The notes: generated by a model from the letters alone, not told the origin. 40,975 bases of DNA from an uncultured Selenomonas sp. (GCA_900552565.1 USAK01000013.1:1-40975), one strand, 5' to 3'. Shown: positions 25,513-34,207, counted from the stretch's first letter. Made by a program: numbers and translations.

Positions 25513-26574
25513 TCATTCGAAAGGATAAGCAGAGTTCGCAAGCCATTGACTCCAAGAGGTGCTGTAGTCACTGGCATGGTTCTCCTGTACATACTGATAA
25601 AACTTGGCAATCATCCGGGCCTTTTCCTTGTAGTAATGATTTTTCCAGTCGTCCTGCTTGCTATTTCCCATATAGGCCACGTAATTATTGCCGAGCAGAT
25701 ACTGGCGCGAGAGGATATCGCCAAACAATACATCAGGATTTTTCATCATATCGTACATGGCAAGATAGGCCGTCGTGCGGCCCTGGCCGGCCTGACAGTG
25801 GAAGTGCAGCCAGGCATCTTTCGGCAGCGTGCGTACAAAATTGATAAAGGTATCGATATTATCGGGGTTCGGCCAGACATGGTCGGTCGCCGTGATGCGG
25901 AAATAGCGCAGGCCGTGGCGTTTGACAAGTTCTTCTTCACTCTGAACAGACGTGACTTTGACTTCTTCCGGCTCGGCCGGCATTTTATGCTTGTCGAGCT
26001 TCGACATGACGACCGTCCTGCCCTTGGCCTCTTTGAGTCGTTTTTTCTCATCGGCCAAAGCCATCGCCGGTGTCTTGCCGACATTGCCCCAGTCCCTGCG
26101 GCCGTACCAGCTCACGGCCGTGCCGTTGAAAAATCCATGTGACTCCTGCCGCAGGTCAACGATATAAATCGGGCCTTTGGCCTCTGCCTTGAGTACCGGG
26201 ATCATCTTTTCGAATTCCTTCTCAGAAAATTCGGCACTGCCCGAAGCGTTGAGACTGGACAGCCCCTGCCGCGAAGGATTCGAATTGAAATCTTTGCCCG
26301 TTTTCCCAGCATTGACGTCCGTGCGGAAAGACGAATTCATCGTACGGAAATTGCGCGGCAGCTTGTCTTCGTTCGCTGCATCAATGCGCCAGATATAGCC
26401 GGCAAATTTTTGCGGATTTATTTTTGCCGACTTCTGCACCTGCGCTGCCGGCTGCGTTGAAGCAACGACCTCCGTCTGCTCTGCCTGAGCGGCAAGGGCC
26501 TGTCCGGCCAGCTGACTGCTGCCAAGAAGCACAGCGGCCATCATGGAATACATGACTTTTTTCCTGAGATTCAT
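25513..26574 (-). CDS. PTP-like phytase (myo-inositol hexakisphosphate phosphatase), copy 1
   Basis: The product has 353 residues with a signal peptide (about 1-29, ending ALA). It is a cysteine phytase of the protein-tyrosine-phosphatase fold. The P-loop HCQAGQGRTT carries the nucleophile Cys260 and Arg266. The general acid is Asp231 in the TDHVWP loop. Further blocks (LPRNFRT, VDLRQESHG, AVSWYG, RDWGN) match the Selenomonas ruminantium phytase pattern as I recall it, where the P-loop reads HCEAGVGRTT. The enzyme would remove phosphates stepwise from phytate outside the inner membrane. The ribosome site is GGAGGTG. It follows porin A, but a terminator and its own promoter separate them. Confidence 0.93.
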   Translation of the reverse strand: MNLRKKVMYSMMAAVLLGSSQLAGQALAAQAEQTEVVASTQPAAQVQKSAKINPQKFAGYIWRIDAANEDKLPRNFRTMNSSFRTDVNAGKTGKDFNSNPSRQGLSSLNASGSAEFSEKEFEKMIPVLKAEAKGPIYIVDLRQESHGFFNGTAVSWYGRRDWGNVGKTPAMALADEKKRLKEAKGRTVVMSKLDKHKMPAEPEEVKVTSVQSEEELVKRHGLRYFRITATDHVWPNPDNIDTFINFVRTLPKDAWLHFHCQAGQGRTTAYLAMYDMMKNPDVLFGDILSRQYLLGNNYVAYMGNSKQDDWKNHYYKEKARMIAKFYQYVQENHASDYSTSWSQWLANSAYPFE

Positions 26575-26607
26575 TGTAACACCTCCACTATCATATACAC
26601 TGACCTT

Positions 26608-26636
26608 ATTATACAGCTATTTCCTGTCAAAACCAA
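26608..26636 (-). promoter_or_regulatory. Promoter of phytase gene 1
   Basis: On the minus strand there is TTGGTT (26636-26631), a 17-base spacer and TATAAT (26613-26608), between the porin A terminator and the phytase start. A TTGACA also starts inside the spacer but is too close to the -10 box. Confidence 0.55.
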
Positions 26637-26665
26637 TGAATGCCAGAATCGCCGCATCTGTACGG

Positions 26666-26697
26666 GCATAAAAAAAGGCCTCCGCCAAAGCGGAGGT
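26666..26697 (-). terminator. Intrinsic terminator after porin A
   Basis: On the minus strand CCTCCGC (26696-26690) pairs with GCGGAGG (26685-26679), followed by a run of T. Confidence 0.85.
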
Positions 26698-26732
26698 CTT
26701 TTGTATGCGAGTAAGGTCTGCTAATCGAAGGA

Positions 26733-28052
26733 TTAGAAGAAGAACTCAACGCGGCCGAAGAGCTTGGATGCATCTCTGTCGCCATCAACCGGAGCGAGGT
26801 CTTTACCCTTGAAGTACTTAGCCGTTGCAACAACGTTCTTGAAGAGCGTGTAGTTCGTGCCAACTTCCCAGCCCTTCTGATTGTAGCCAACACCATCCGT
26901 CGTCGGCATGATGGACGTGTAGCCAGCGAGCTTACGGTAAGCAACATAAGCGCCCCAGGTGCCCTTGTTTGCAGCCTCAGCACCCTTGTAGTTGTACTGT
27001 GCCTGCCAGGAGTTGTCGAAGTTGTCAGCTTCCGTGTTCTGAGCATATGCGCCCCAGAGCTTGCTGCTGCGATCGAACTGATAACCAGCCGTTACCGACC
27101 AGATGTTAGCATCGTCATCGCTCGTCTTGCCATAGTTGTAGGTTGCACCGAGCTCATCCTTGTTGAGGGCACGGAAAGCATCCGAATTCAAATGATAGTA
27201 GCCAGCACCTGCAAAGAACTTATTGTTGCCATAATCGAGGTTGATACCCTGGATATTAGCCGTATCAGTGTGCAGGGACGTATCAAATACATCATCAGCA
27301 TAGCTTACAAGCGGCTGATCATCAAGATCCAGGCGACCAGCAAACAGCGTCGTCTTCAGCTTGTTGCCGAACTTGACCTGTGCGCCGGAGAACTCATCAT
27401 CGAACAGCAGACCCGTCTCGTTCGTGTAGAGCTCCATCTTACCGAGCTTGACCTGGAAGTTATCATAATCACCCTGAGCCCATACACGCTTGAGGTCAAC
27501 CTTATCCTCATCACCATTAGCAGCATCTTTATTCATCTGCGTAGCAGCATCGAGACGTGCATTTACATGCCAGTGATTGTTGACTTCAGCACTCGGCTCG
27601 AGACGGAACAGGAGATTGTCCTTGTTCTTCTTATCGTCAAAAGCCTTCGAGTCATGACGCGTGCTCGTGTACGTGTACTCAATCTTGCCGTTCCACTTTA
27701 CATTGTCGGCATTGCGCTCGAGGTTGCTGACGCGGACACCGAGGTTGTTCAGTTCATCGGAGAACTCAGCAGCGAGTTTGTCGATGAGGGCCTTATCAGC
27801 AGCGGAGACATCGCTCTTAGCCATAGCCTTAGCGATCATCTGAGCCATCTCATAACGCGTGATGTTCTGGTTGCCACGGAACGTCGTGTCGCCATAGCCT
27901 TCGATGACGCCATCAGCTGCGAGCTGGGATACAGCGTCGTAAGCCCAATGGTCAGCCGGTACATCGGAGAACGGGTTTGCAGCAGCAAACGTCGTGGAAG
28001 CAGCGCCAACAACGAGAGCCGTCGTCAGAGCAGAAACGAGAGTCTTTTTCAT
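26733..28052 (-). CDS. SLH-domain outer-membrane porin (porin A)
   Basis: The product has 439 residues: a signal peptide (about 1-25), one SLH domain (about 26-80; NPFSDVPADHWAYDAVSQL is visible), a helical linker likely to trimerise as a coiled coil (about 85-125, VRVSNLERNADNVKWNG), then a beta-rich barrel of about 310 residues ending in FGRVEFFF. A terminal Phe is the recognition signal for outer-membrane assembly. In Selenomonas the related Mep45 uses its SLH domain to hold the outer membrane to polyamine-modified peptidoglycan. A 26-codon longer frame exists, but the ATG at 28052 has GAAGGAGGAG upstream and matches the other four paralogues. It lies between two phytase genes. Confidence 0.93.
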   Translation of the reverse strand: MKKTLVSALTTALVVGAASTTFAAANPFSDVPADHWAYDAVSQLAADGVIEGYGDTTFRGNQNITRYEMAQMIAKAMAKSDVSAADKALIDKLAAEFSDELNNLGVRVSNLERNADNVKWNGKIEYTYTSTRHDSKAFDDKKNKDNLLFRLEPSAEVNNHWHVNARLDAATQMNKDAANGDEDKVDLKRVWAQGDYDNFQVKLGKMELYTNETGLLFDDEFSGAQVKFGNKLKTTLFAGRLDLDDQPLVSYADDVFDTSLHTDTANIQGINLDYGNNKFFAGAGYYHLNSDAFRALNKDELGATYNYGKTSDDDANIWSVTAGYQFDRSSKLWGAYAQNTEADNFDNSWQAQYNYKGAEAANKGTWGAYVAYRKLAGYTSIMPTTDGVGYNQKGWEVGTNYTLFKNVVATAKYFKGKDLAPVDGDRDASKLFGRVEFFF

Positions 28053-28120
28053 AAAGAACTCCTCCTTCAAAAAATATAGAATTGAACGTTTTGTCCAAGT
28101 TCCATCAGAGGATTCCTCAT

Positions 28121-28138
28121 GAGTGTCCATGTTTCCTC
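28121..28138 (-). promoter_or_regulatory. Conserved porin leader element, copy A
   Basis: The minus strand reads GAGGAAACATGGACACTC. It lies about 28 bases after the predicted transcription start and 69 bases before the porin A start codon. The consensus of all five copies is GAGGAAACNYGGANACTC. Confidence 0.7.
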
Positions 28139-28172
28139 AGTCTCTTCCTTTGACTTCCCTTGAAACATGGTC

Positions 28173-28202
28173 ATTATAGCATACGTATATCATAAAAGTC
28201 AA
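28173..28202 (-). promoter_or_regulatory. Promoter of porin A
   Basis: On the minus strand there is TTGACT (28202-28197), an 18-base spacer and TATAAT (28178-28173). Confidence 0.7.
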
Positions 28203-28220
28203 ATTAGATGCTCCTGAAAA

Positions 28221-29276
28221 CTATCTAAAACGCTCGCGAAGCCAGTCGCGCCAAGGCTTGGCATAGCCTGACGCATGGTTTTCCTGCACGTATTCGTAGA
28301 ACATTGCGACCATCGCGGCCTTCTGGTTGTAGTAAGCCGCCTTCCAGTCACCGGGCTTTGGCTCCGCGACGCGGTGGGCGACGTAATTGTTGCCGAGAAG
28401 GTACTGGCGCGAGAGGATGGTGCCGAGCGAAAGATCCGGATTCTTCATCATGTCGTACATCGCCAGATAGGCCGTTGTACGCCCCTCGCCCGCCTGACAG
28501 TGGAAGTGGAGCCAGGCATCTTTCGGCAGGTTGCGCGTGAAGCGGATGAAGGCATCGATGTTCTCGGCGGAGGGCCAGACGTGGTCCGTCGCCGCGATGC
28601 GGAAGTAGCGCAGGCCGCGCGACTTGACGAGCTGTTCTTCTGTCAGGACGGACACCGCTCTGACCGTCACCGGGTCTACCGGTTTCTTGTCCTTGCCAAG
28701 CTTGGCCATCGTGACATCCTTGCCCCTGACAGCCTTGAGGCGCGACTTCTCATCGCACAGAGCAGCCTTCTTGCTCTTGCCGAGATTACCCCAGTCGCGC
28801 TCACCGTACCAGCTGACCGCCGTGCCGTTGATGAGGCCATGCGACTCTTGACGCAGGTCGACAATGTAGATGGGCCCCTTCGCCTGCTCCTTGAGCACCG
28901 GCACCATCTTGTCAAACTCCTTCACTGAGAACTCCGCACTGCCCGAAGCGTAGAGCGTCGCAAGCCCCTTGCGCGAAGGATTCGTCTCAAAGCCCTCGCC
29001 CGCCTTCTTCGGGTCAGCATCCGTGCGGTAGGCAGAGTTCGCCGTGCGGAAATTGCGCGGCAGCTCGTCCCGGTCCTTCGAGTCAATGCGCCAGACATAG
29101 CCCTTGTACTGCGCCGGATCTTCCTTAGCCAGCAGTGGATTTGCCGTCACAGACTGCGCGGATTGCACCGATGCCACAGGGTCCTTTGCTGCAAAAGCCG
29201 ATTGCGGCAAGAATGCCCCGCCTAGCAAAGCCGCTGCTACCAGCGAGCACATTATCTTTTTGTTGAACACATGCAT
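28221..29276 (-). CDS. PTP-like phytase (myo-inositol hexakisphosphate phosphatase), copy 2
   Basis: The product has 351 residues with a signal peptide (about 1-29). The P-loop HCQAGEGRTT carries Cys260 and Arg266, and the general acid is Asp231 in TDHVWP. It shares long identical blocks with copy 1 (for example GPIYIVDLRQESHG and LPKDAWLHFHCQAG), but the P-loop has Glu where copy 1 has Gln. That position lies at the phosphate-binding loop, so the copies may differ in kinetics or preferred isomer. I chose the ATG at 29276 because GAGGAG lies 8 bases upstream; a GTG three codons earlier overlaps that site. A TATAAT box without a good -35 lies upstream. Confidence 0.93.
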   Translation of the reverse strand: MHVFNKKIMCSLVAAALLGGAFLPQSAFAAKDPVASVQSAQSVTANPLLAKEDPAQYKGYVWRIDSKDRDELPRNFRTANSAYRTDADPKKAGEGFETNPSRKGLATLYASGSAEFSVKEFDKMVPVLKEQAKGPIYIVDLRQESHGLINGTAVSWYGERDWGNLGKSKKAALCDEKSRLKAVRGKDVTMAKLGKDKKPVDPVTVRAVSVLTEEQLVKSRGLRYFRIAATDHVWPSAENIDAFIRFTRNLPKDAWLHFHCQAGEGRTTAYLAMYDMMKNPDLSLGTILSRQYLLGNNYVAHRVAEPKPGDWKAAYYNQKAAMVAMFYEYVQENHASGYAKPWRDWLRERFR

Positions 29277-29319
29277 CAAAATCACTCCTCAATGATCTGA
29301 ATCATAAAACACGCACTCT

Positions 29320-29325
29320 ATTATA
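29320..29325 (-). promoter_or_regulatory. Probable -10 box of phytase gene 2
   Basis: TATAAT is present on the minus strand (plus-strand ATTATA), some 45 bases before the start codon, with no convincing -35 box. Regulation may therefore differ from that of copy 1. Confidence 0.4.
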
Positions 29326-29357
29326 GCCCTTTTGTGCAAAAATACTACTGTTATGGC

Positions 29358-29410
29358 AAAATAAAAAACAGACCGGTCACTCTCCTATCAGGAGAATGAC
29401 CGGCCTGTCT
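29358..29410 (-). terminator. Intrinsic terminator after porin B
   Basis: A long stem of about 19 bases with two mismatched or G-U positions (29368-29386 with 29390-29408) is followed on the minus strand by TTTTTTATTTT. Confidence 0.9.
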
Positions 29411-29454
29411 CTAAAGACCGTGCATCAGTGATGCGATCTTGTCATGCGGCTAGA

Positions 29455-30810
29455 TCAGAAGAAGAACTGGACACGACCCCAGAGCGTATCAACGTCACGG
29501 TCGGAATCGATGCCTTTGCCGTTGAAGTACTTAGCCGTAGCGAGTACATTGCGGAACGGAGCGTAGTTCGCGCCAACTTCCCAGCCCTTTGCACCGACGA
29601 CCTGTGCATCTTCCGTGCCGAAGATCGAAGTGTACGTGCCGAGGTAACGGTAAGCGGCATAAGCGCCCCAAGTGCCCTTGTTGGCTGCCTGTGCACCTTT
29701 GTAGTTGTAGATGACCTGCCAAGCCTTGTCGAGGTTGTCTGCCGTCGTGTTGTTGGCATAAGCGGCAAACAGGCTGTTCGTCTTATCGAACGTGTAGCCA
29801 AGGTTTGCGGACCAGATGTTGGCGTTATCCTCATCGTTCTTGCCGTTCGTATAAGCCTCGTCCTTATTGAAGGAATCCGTTACATTCTTAAAGCCATCGC
29901 TGTTCAGATGGTAGTAAGCAGCGCCGCCGGTCCACTTGCTGGCCGGGGATGCATACTGGAGCGTGATGCCCTGGATGTTAGCAGCATCATCGTTGAAAAG
30001 CGGATGTTCATGTTTCGGGTCCTTTTGTTCATCATAAACTTTATGATACAGGCCCTTATCATCGCTGACATCGAGACGGCCGGCATAGATCGTAGCCTTG
30101 AGATTGTTGCCGAACGTCACATTGGCACCGGACATCTCATTATCGAAGACGAGGCCCTGCTCCGGCGTATAGAAGCCGAATTTACCGAGCTGCGTCTGGA
30201 AGTTGCCGTAGATACCTTCTGCATAGACACGCTGCAGTTTGACATTGCCATCGTCGCCCTTGTCGTTAGTCAGATCCGTCGTGGCATCGAGACGTGCCTT
30301 TACATGCCAGTTGGCATTGACTTCAGCGGACGGCTCGAGACGGAACAGGAGCTTATCAGAGTTTTTACGATCTTTGACGCCGTTACCTTCACCATTAGCT
30401 GCGGCTTTTTCTTTGCGCAGGCTCTTATAGGTGTAACGTGCCTGGCCGTTCCACTTGACCATGTCGGCATTGCGCTCGAGGTTGCTGACGCGGACGCCGA
30501 GGTTGTTGAGCTCATCGGAGAACTCAGCGGCGAGTTTGTCGATCAGGGCCTTGTCGGCAGCGGAGACGTCCGTCTTGGCCATGGCCTTGGCGATCATCTG
30601 AGCCATCTCATAACGCGTGATGTTCTGGTTGCCACGGAACGTCGTGTCGCCATAGCCTTCGATGACGCCATCAGCTGCGAGCTGGGATACAGCGTCGTAA
30701 GCCCAATGGTCAGCCGGTACATCGGAGAACGGATTTGCAGCAGCGAACGTCGTGCTGGCTGCGCCGACGACGAGAGCCGTCGTCAGAGCGGATACGAGAG
30801 TCTTCTTCAT
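29455..30810 (-). CDS. SLH-domain outer-membrane porin (porin B)
   Basis: The product has 451 residues, the longest of the five, with the same order of signal peptide, SLH domain, helical linker (NLERNADMVKWNG) and barrel, ending WGRVQFFF. The extra length is in barrel loops, for example the charged KEKAAANGEGNGVKDRKNSD near 135-155 and the His-containing DEQKDPKHEHPLFND near 270. Such loops would face the outside or pore mouth. The ATG at 30810 has AAGGAGG upstream. It is followed by phytase 2 after a terminator. Confidence 0.93.
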   Translation of the reverse strand: MKKTLVSALTTALVVGAASTTFAAANPFSDVPADHWAYDAVSQLAADGVIEGYGDTTFRGNQNITRYEMAQMIAKAMAKTDVSAADKALIDKLAAEFSDELNNLGVRVSNLERNADMVKWNGQARYTYKSLRKEKAAANGEGNGVKDRKNSDKLLFRLEPSAEVNANWHVKARLDATTDLTNDKGDDGNVKLQRVYAEGIYGNFQTQLGKFGFYTPEQGLVFDNEMSGANVTFGNNLKATIYAGRLDVSDDKGLYHKVYDEQKDPKHEHPLFNDDAANIQGITLQYASPASKWTGGAAYYHLNSDGFKNVTDSFNKDEAYTNGKNDEDNANIWSANLGYTFDKTNSLFAAYANNTTADNLDKAWQVIYNYKGAQAANKGTWGAYAAYRYLGTYTSIFGTEDAQVVGAKGWEVGANYAPFRNVLATAKYFNGKGIDSDRDVDTLWGRVQFFF

Positions 30811-30882
30811 GAGAAATTCCTCCTTCATGAAACACATGAATCTAAGAAGTCTTTTCTCAAAGTCGGACAGAAAATGGGCAAA

Positions 30883-30900
30883 GAGTTTCCGTGTTTCCTC
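30883..30900 (-). promoter_or_regulatory. Conserved porin leader element, copy B
   Basis: The minus strand reads GAGGAAACACGGAAACTC. It is the most divergent copy and has no ATG or TTG triplet at the site where other copies have one, so the conserved part is not a start codon. Confidence 0.65.
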
Positions 30901-30937
30901 TGCTTACCTCTTTTTCTGGCGTGCTTTGATTAAATCC

Positions 30938-30966
30938 AGTGTACCATACTCCACTCGTTCCCGCAA
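30938..30966 (-). promoter_or_regulatory. Promoter of porin B
   Basis: On the minus strand there is TTGCGG (30966-30961), a 17-base spacer and TACACT (30943-30938). The rest of the 341-base gap up to 31151 is AT-rich and holds only the terminator of porin C. Confidence 0.55.
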
Positions 30967-31065
30967 TACATTTCATGAAGAATCTTCTAAAAATTAACAA
31001 TATCATATAGAAAATCAAAGAAAGCATAACAAAAAAAGCAACATCTTTGAGTATTGCACGCATCA

Positions 31066-31104
31066 ACAAAAAGAACAGCGGCCCCCAAAAGGGACCGCTG
31101 TTCT
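31066..31104 (-). terminator. Intrinsic terminator after porin C
   Basis: AGAACAGCGG (minus 31104-31095) pairs with CCGCTGTTCT (31081-31072), extended by a CCC/GGG inner helix and followed by TTTTTG. Confidence 0.88.
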
Positions 31105-31151
31105 CGGTTCTGGTTCTATGATAATTTTTGAGAGAAGTGGGATTTTGTTTA

Positions 31152-32453
31152 TCAGAAGTGGAATTCGACGCGGCCGAAGAGCTTCTCGGCATCTTTGCCG
31201 TTGTCGATGTTCTCGCCGTTGAAGTACTTGACACTTGCGACTGTGTTCTTAAAGAGCGTGTAGTTCGTGCCGACTTCCCAGCCCTTCGTGCCGGCCCAAG
31301 CGCCATCGTAGGACGGGTCAAAGGCTACATTCTGGCCGAGGTAACGATAAGCGGCGTAAGCACCCCAGGTACCTTTGTTGGCAGCCTGTGCCCCTTTGTA
31401 GTCGAGCTCTACCGTGCCGGCTTTCTTGTAATCATCGGCTTTCGTGTTCTCGGCATAAGCACCGCCGAGGGCAACGTTCTTGTCGAACGCATAGTGGAGA
31501 TTTGCACTCCAGATATCGGCATTGTCCTCATCCTGCGTGGACTTGTAGCTCGTCCCCATCTGCGTAAACGTATCGCTGTTCAGATGATGGTAAGCAGCGC
31601 CGAGGCTGAGTTTGTCCTTGCCGTACTGCAGGCCAACACTCTGCATATTGGCCGTATCATCTTTTTTGTCAGCAGCGCTGTTGATGGAATCGTTGTTCGT
31701 ATCGCCATTGAGATCGAAGCGGCCGGCCTGTACCGTGAGCTTGAGGTCTTTGCCGGTCGTGACAGCAGCACCGGAGATCTCATCATCAAAGAGCAGGTTG
31801 CTGTCGAGCTGCATCGGCAGTTTACCGATTTTGATGTTCGTGTCACCGTACTGGCCGTCAGCGTAGAGGCGCTGCAGCGTTACTTTTGTATCCTGCGAAT
31901 CGCCATGGCTGCTGTTTTCATCAGAGCTGTCTTTGGCAAGGTCAGTGGACGCATCGAGGCGGGCATTGACATGCCAGTTGTTGTTGATTTCAGCCGATGG
32001 CTCGAGACGGAGCAGGAGCTCATCGTCGTTGCTCTTATCCTTCGTCTGGGATTTGTCGCGCGTGCTCGTATACGTGTAACGGGCCTCGCCGTTCCATTTT
32101 ACCTTGTCCGAGTTGCGTTCAAGGTTGCTGACGCGCACGCCGAGGTTGTTGAGCTCATCGGAGAACTCGGCAGCGAGTTTGTCAATCAGGGCCTTATCGG
32201 CAGAAGAAACATCCGTCTTGGCCATGGCTTTGGCAACCATCTGAGCCATCTCGTAACGCGTGATGTTCTGGTTGCCCTTGAATGTCGTGTCGCCATAACC
32301 TTCGATGACACCGTCAGCAGCGAGTTGGGATACAGCGTCGTAGGCCCAATGGTCAGCCGGTACATCAGAGAACGGATTTGCTGCGGCAAACGTAGTAGAT
32401 GCAGCGCCAACTACGAGCGCCGTCGTGAGTGCAGATACAAGAGTCTTTTTCAT
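31152..32453 (-). CDS. SLH-domain outer-membrane porin (porin C)
   Basis: The product has 433 residues and ends FGRVEFHF. It has the same signal, SLH, linker and barrel plan, but small changes in the conserved part (DTTFKGNQ, MAQMVAKAMAKTDVSSADK) mark it as the most divergent at the N-terminus. The barrel contains Ser/Asp-rich loops (DSSDENSSHGDSQDT). A 44-codon longer open frame exists upstream, but the ATG at 32453 has GGGAGG and matches the paralogues. Its leader is about 50 bases longer than the others. Confidence 0.93.
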   Translation of the reverse strand: MKKTLVSALTTALVVGAASTTFAAANPFSDVPADHWAYDAVSQLAADGVIEGYGDTTFKGNQNITRYEMAQMVAKAMAKTDVSSADKALIDKLAAEFSDELNNLGVRVSNLERNSDKVKWNGEARYTYTSTRDKSQTKDKSNDDELLLRLEPSAEINNNWHVNARLDASTDLAKDSSDENSSHGDSQDTKVTLQRLYADGQYGDTNIKIGKLPMQLDSNLLFDDEISGAAVTTGKDLKLTVQAGRFDLNGDTNNDSINSAADKKDDTANMQSVGLQYGKDKLSLGAAYHHLNSDTFTQMGTSYKSTQDEDNADIWSANLHYAFDKNVALGGAYAENTKADDYKKAGTVELDYKGAQAANKGTWGAYAAYRYLGQNVAFDPSYDGAWAGTKGWEVGTNYTLFKNTVASVKYFNGENIDNGKDAEKLFGRVEFHF

Positions 32454-32575
32454 GATGAATTCCTCCCATCTTCCTTCTATGGCATCTCGCCGATATAGAA
32501 GGCATCCAGTCAGTCGAGGCAAGTGCCCCGCGCCGCCTTTGCGGCCATTGTCGGGAACGGGTGCGGAAGGATCAC

Positions 32576-32593
32576 GAGTCTCCATGTTTCCTC
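32576..32593 (-). promoter_or_regulatory. Conserved porin leader element, copy C
   Basis: The minus strand reads GAGGAAACATGGAGACTC. It keeps the same distance from the predicted transcription start (about 27 bases) although the distance to the start codon is longer, 123 bases. Position is therefore conserved relative to the promoter. Confidence 0.7.
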
Positions 32594-32626
32594 TGACGTC
32601 CCTCGCCCTTTCCTTTTGACACCATC

Positions 32627-32655
32627 ATTATATTACTTGACTAAGTCAATTACAA
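32627..32655 (-). promoter_or_regulatory. Promoter of porin C with a palindrome in the spacer
   Basis: On the minus strand there is TTGTAA (32655-32650), a 17-base spacer and TATAAT (32632-32627). The spacer holds the perfect inverted repeat TTGACTTAGTCAA (32649-32637), which could be an operator. The remaining part of the gap up to the porin D terminator is AT-rich without recognisable features. Confidence 0.6.
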
Positions 32656-32734
32656 TTACATGTCTATTAGAAATCCATTACACTTTACTTAGAGTAGTTT
32701 GCTCAATCAACTATCAATGTTATTGAGAATCCGC

Positions 32735-32785
32735 GCATGAAAAAAGCCCTCCGCTGGCATTTGCCAGTGGAAGGCTTTTTCTATA
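32735..32785 (-). terminator. Intrinsic terminator after porin D
   Basis: A 17-base stem with G-U or mismatched positions (32741-32757 with 32764-32780) ends in TTTTTTC on the minus strand. Confidence 0.88.
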
Positions 32786-32812
32786 GATATGGGAGCAACC
32801 GAGGCTGCGTTA

Positions 32813-34144
32813 TCAGAACCAGAAGTTCACGCGGCCGAAGAGCAGCTCCGCATCATTGTTGTTATCCAGCTGCTTGCCGTTGAAGTAGTAAGCGGCAGCC
32901 GTGACATTCGTGAACGGAACGTATTCCGTGCCGAACTCCCAGCCCTTGACGTTGTTGACGCCAGCGCTGAGGAACGTCTCATACGTCGGAGCGAAGGCGA
33001 CGTTCCCACCCATGTAACGGTAAGCCGTGTAAGCACCCCAGGAGCCCTTGTTGGCCTTCTGAGCGCCCTTGTAGTTGAGCTGGATGTTGTGGGCCGTGCC
33101 GAAACGATCAGCCTTCTCGTTCTTGGCATAAGCGCCGTTGAGGTTCCAGTTCTTGTCGAACGTGTAACCAGCGCCGACGGACCAGATGTTGGCCTCATCC
33201 GTGTTTGCTTTGTAGCCCTTGTAGCTCTTTTCAACCTCATTGACATGCTTGAAGAGGTCGCTCTGGAAGTGACGATAAGCAGCGCCGCCGTAGAGCTTAC
33301 CTGCCGTGCCATTCAGGCCAATACCCTGGTAGCTGGCAGCATCGTCACCATAAAGGAGATTATCCTTATCGTCTTTTGCTGCAGCCGCCTTGTAGATTGC
33401 CGACTGATTGATGGCATTGTTGAGGTTCCAGCGGCCAGCCTCAGCCGTAAGCTTGAGCTGATTGCCGAACGTGACCTGTGCGCCGGAGAACTGGTTATCG
33501 AGCAGCATGCCAGCCGTCTCCGTGGAGTAGAACGGCAGCTTGCCGAGCTTGACCTGGAAATTCTTGTAGTCGCCCTGTGCCCATACGCGTACGAGCTTGA
33601 CCGTAGCGTCCGTATCCTTGTTCGGGTTCGTGAAGGCATCGATACGGGCCTTTACATGCCAGTTGTTGTTGACTTCAGCGCTCGGCTCGAGGCGGAAGTT
33701 CATCTGGTCCGTGTTGTGCTTATCTTTCGAGCCCTTCTCGTTCTCATAACGCTGGCTCCAGTAACGGTAACGAGCCTGTCCGTTCCACTTTACGTTATCG
33801 GCATTGCGCTCGAGGTTGCTGACACGAACACCGAGGTTGCCCAGCTCATCGGAGAACTCAGCAGCGAGTTTGTCGATAAGGGCCTTATCCGCAGCGGAGA
33901 CATCGCTCTTTGCCATTGCTTTTGCGATCATCTGAGCCATCTCATAACGCGTGATGTTCTGGTTGCCACGGAACGTCGTGTCGCCATAACCTTCGATGAC
34001 GCCATCAGCTGCGAGCTGGGATACAGCGTCATAGGCCCAATGGTCAGCTGGGACATCGGAGAACGGGTTGGCAGCAGCGAACGTCGTGCTGGCAGCGCCG
34101 ACAACGAGGGCCGTCGTCAGTGCGGATACAAAAGTCTTTTTCAT
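32813..34144 (-). CDS. SLH-domain outer-membrane porin (porin D)
   Basis: The product has 443 residues and ends FGRVNFWF. It begins MKKTFVSAL instead of the MKKTLVSAL of the others. The SLH domain and linker are nearly identical to A, B and E, while the barrel is closest to porin E (both have RYRYWSQRYE/RYRYWSKRVE after the linker). This suggests that D and E are a more recent pair. The ATG at 34144 has GAAGGAGG upstream. Confidence 0.93.
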   Translation of the reverse strand: MKKTFVSALTTALVVGAASTTFAAANPFSDVPADHWAYDAVSQLAADGVIEGYGDTTFRGNQNITRYEMAQMIAKAMAKSDVSAADKALIDKLAAEFSDELGNLGVRVSNLERNADNVKWNGQARYRYWSQRYENEKGSKDKHNTDQMNFRLEPSAEVNNNWHVKARIDAFTNPNKDTDATVKLVRVWAQGDYKNFQVKLGKLPFYSTETAGMLLDNQFSGAQVTFGNQLKLTAEAGRWNLNNAINQSAIYKAAAAKDDKDNLLYGDDAASYQGIGLNGTAGKLYGGAAYRHFQSDLFKHVNEVEKSYKGYKANTDEANIWSVGAGYTFDKNWNLNGAYAKNEKADRFGTAHNIQLNYKGAQKANKGSWGAYTAYRYMGGNVAFAPTYETFLSAGVNNVKGWEFGTEYVPFTNVTAAAYYFNGKQLDNNNDAELLFGRVNFWF

Positions 34145-34207
34145 GAGAACTCCTCCTTCGATAGATAGAAATAATTTCGTTGACTCTGTCGCGAAGAAAG
34201 TGTCCAT

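Larger units (their letters stand above)
25513..30810 (-). repeat. Duplicated porin-phytase two-gene unit
   Basis: Two successive units have the same order and orientation: porin B plus phytase 2 (30810-28221) and porin A plus phytase 1 (28052-25513). Both porins and both phytases are paralogous along their whole length. Duplication of the pair is the simplest explanation. The copies have diverged clearly, so the event is not recent. Confidence 0.65.
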
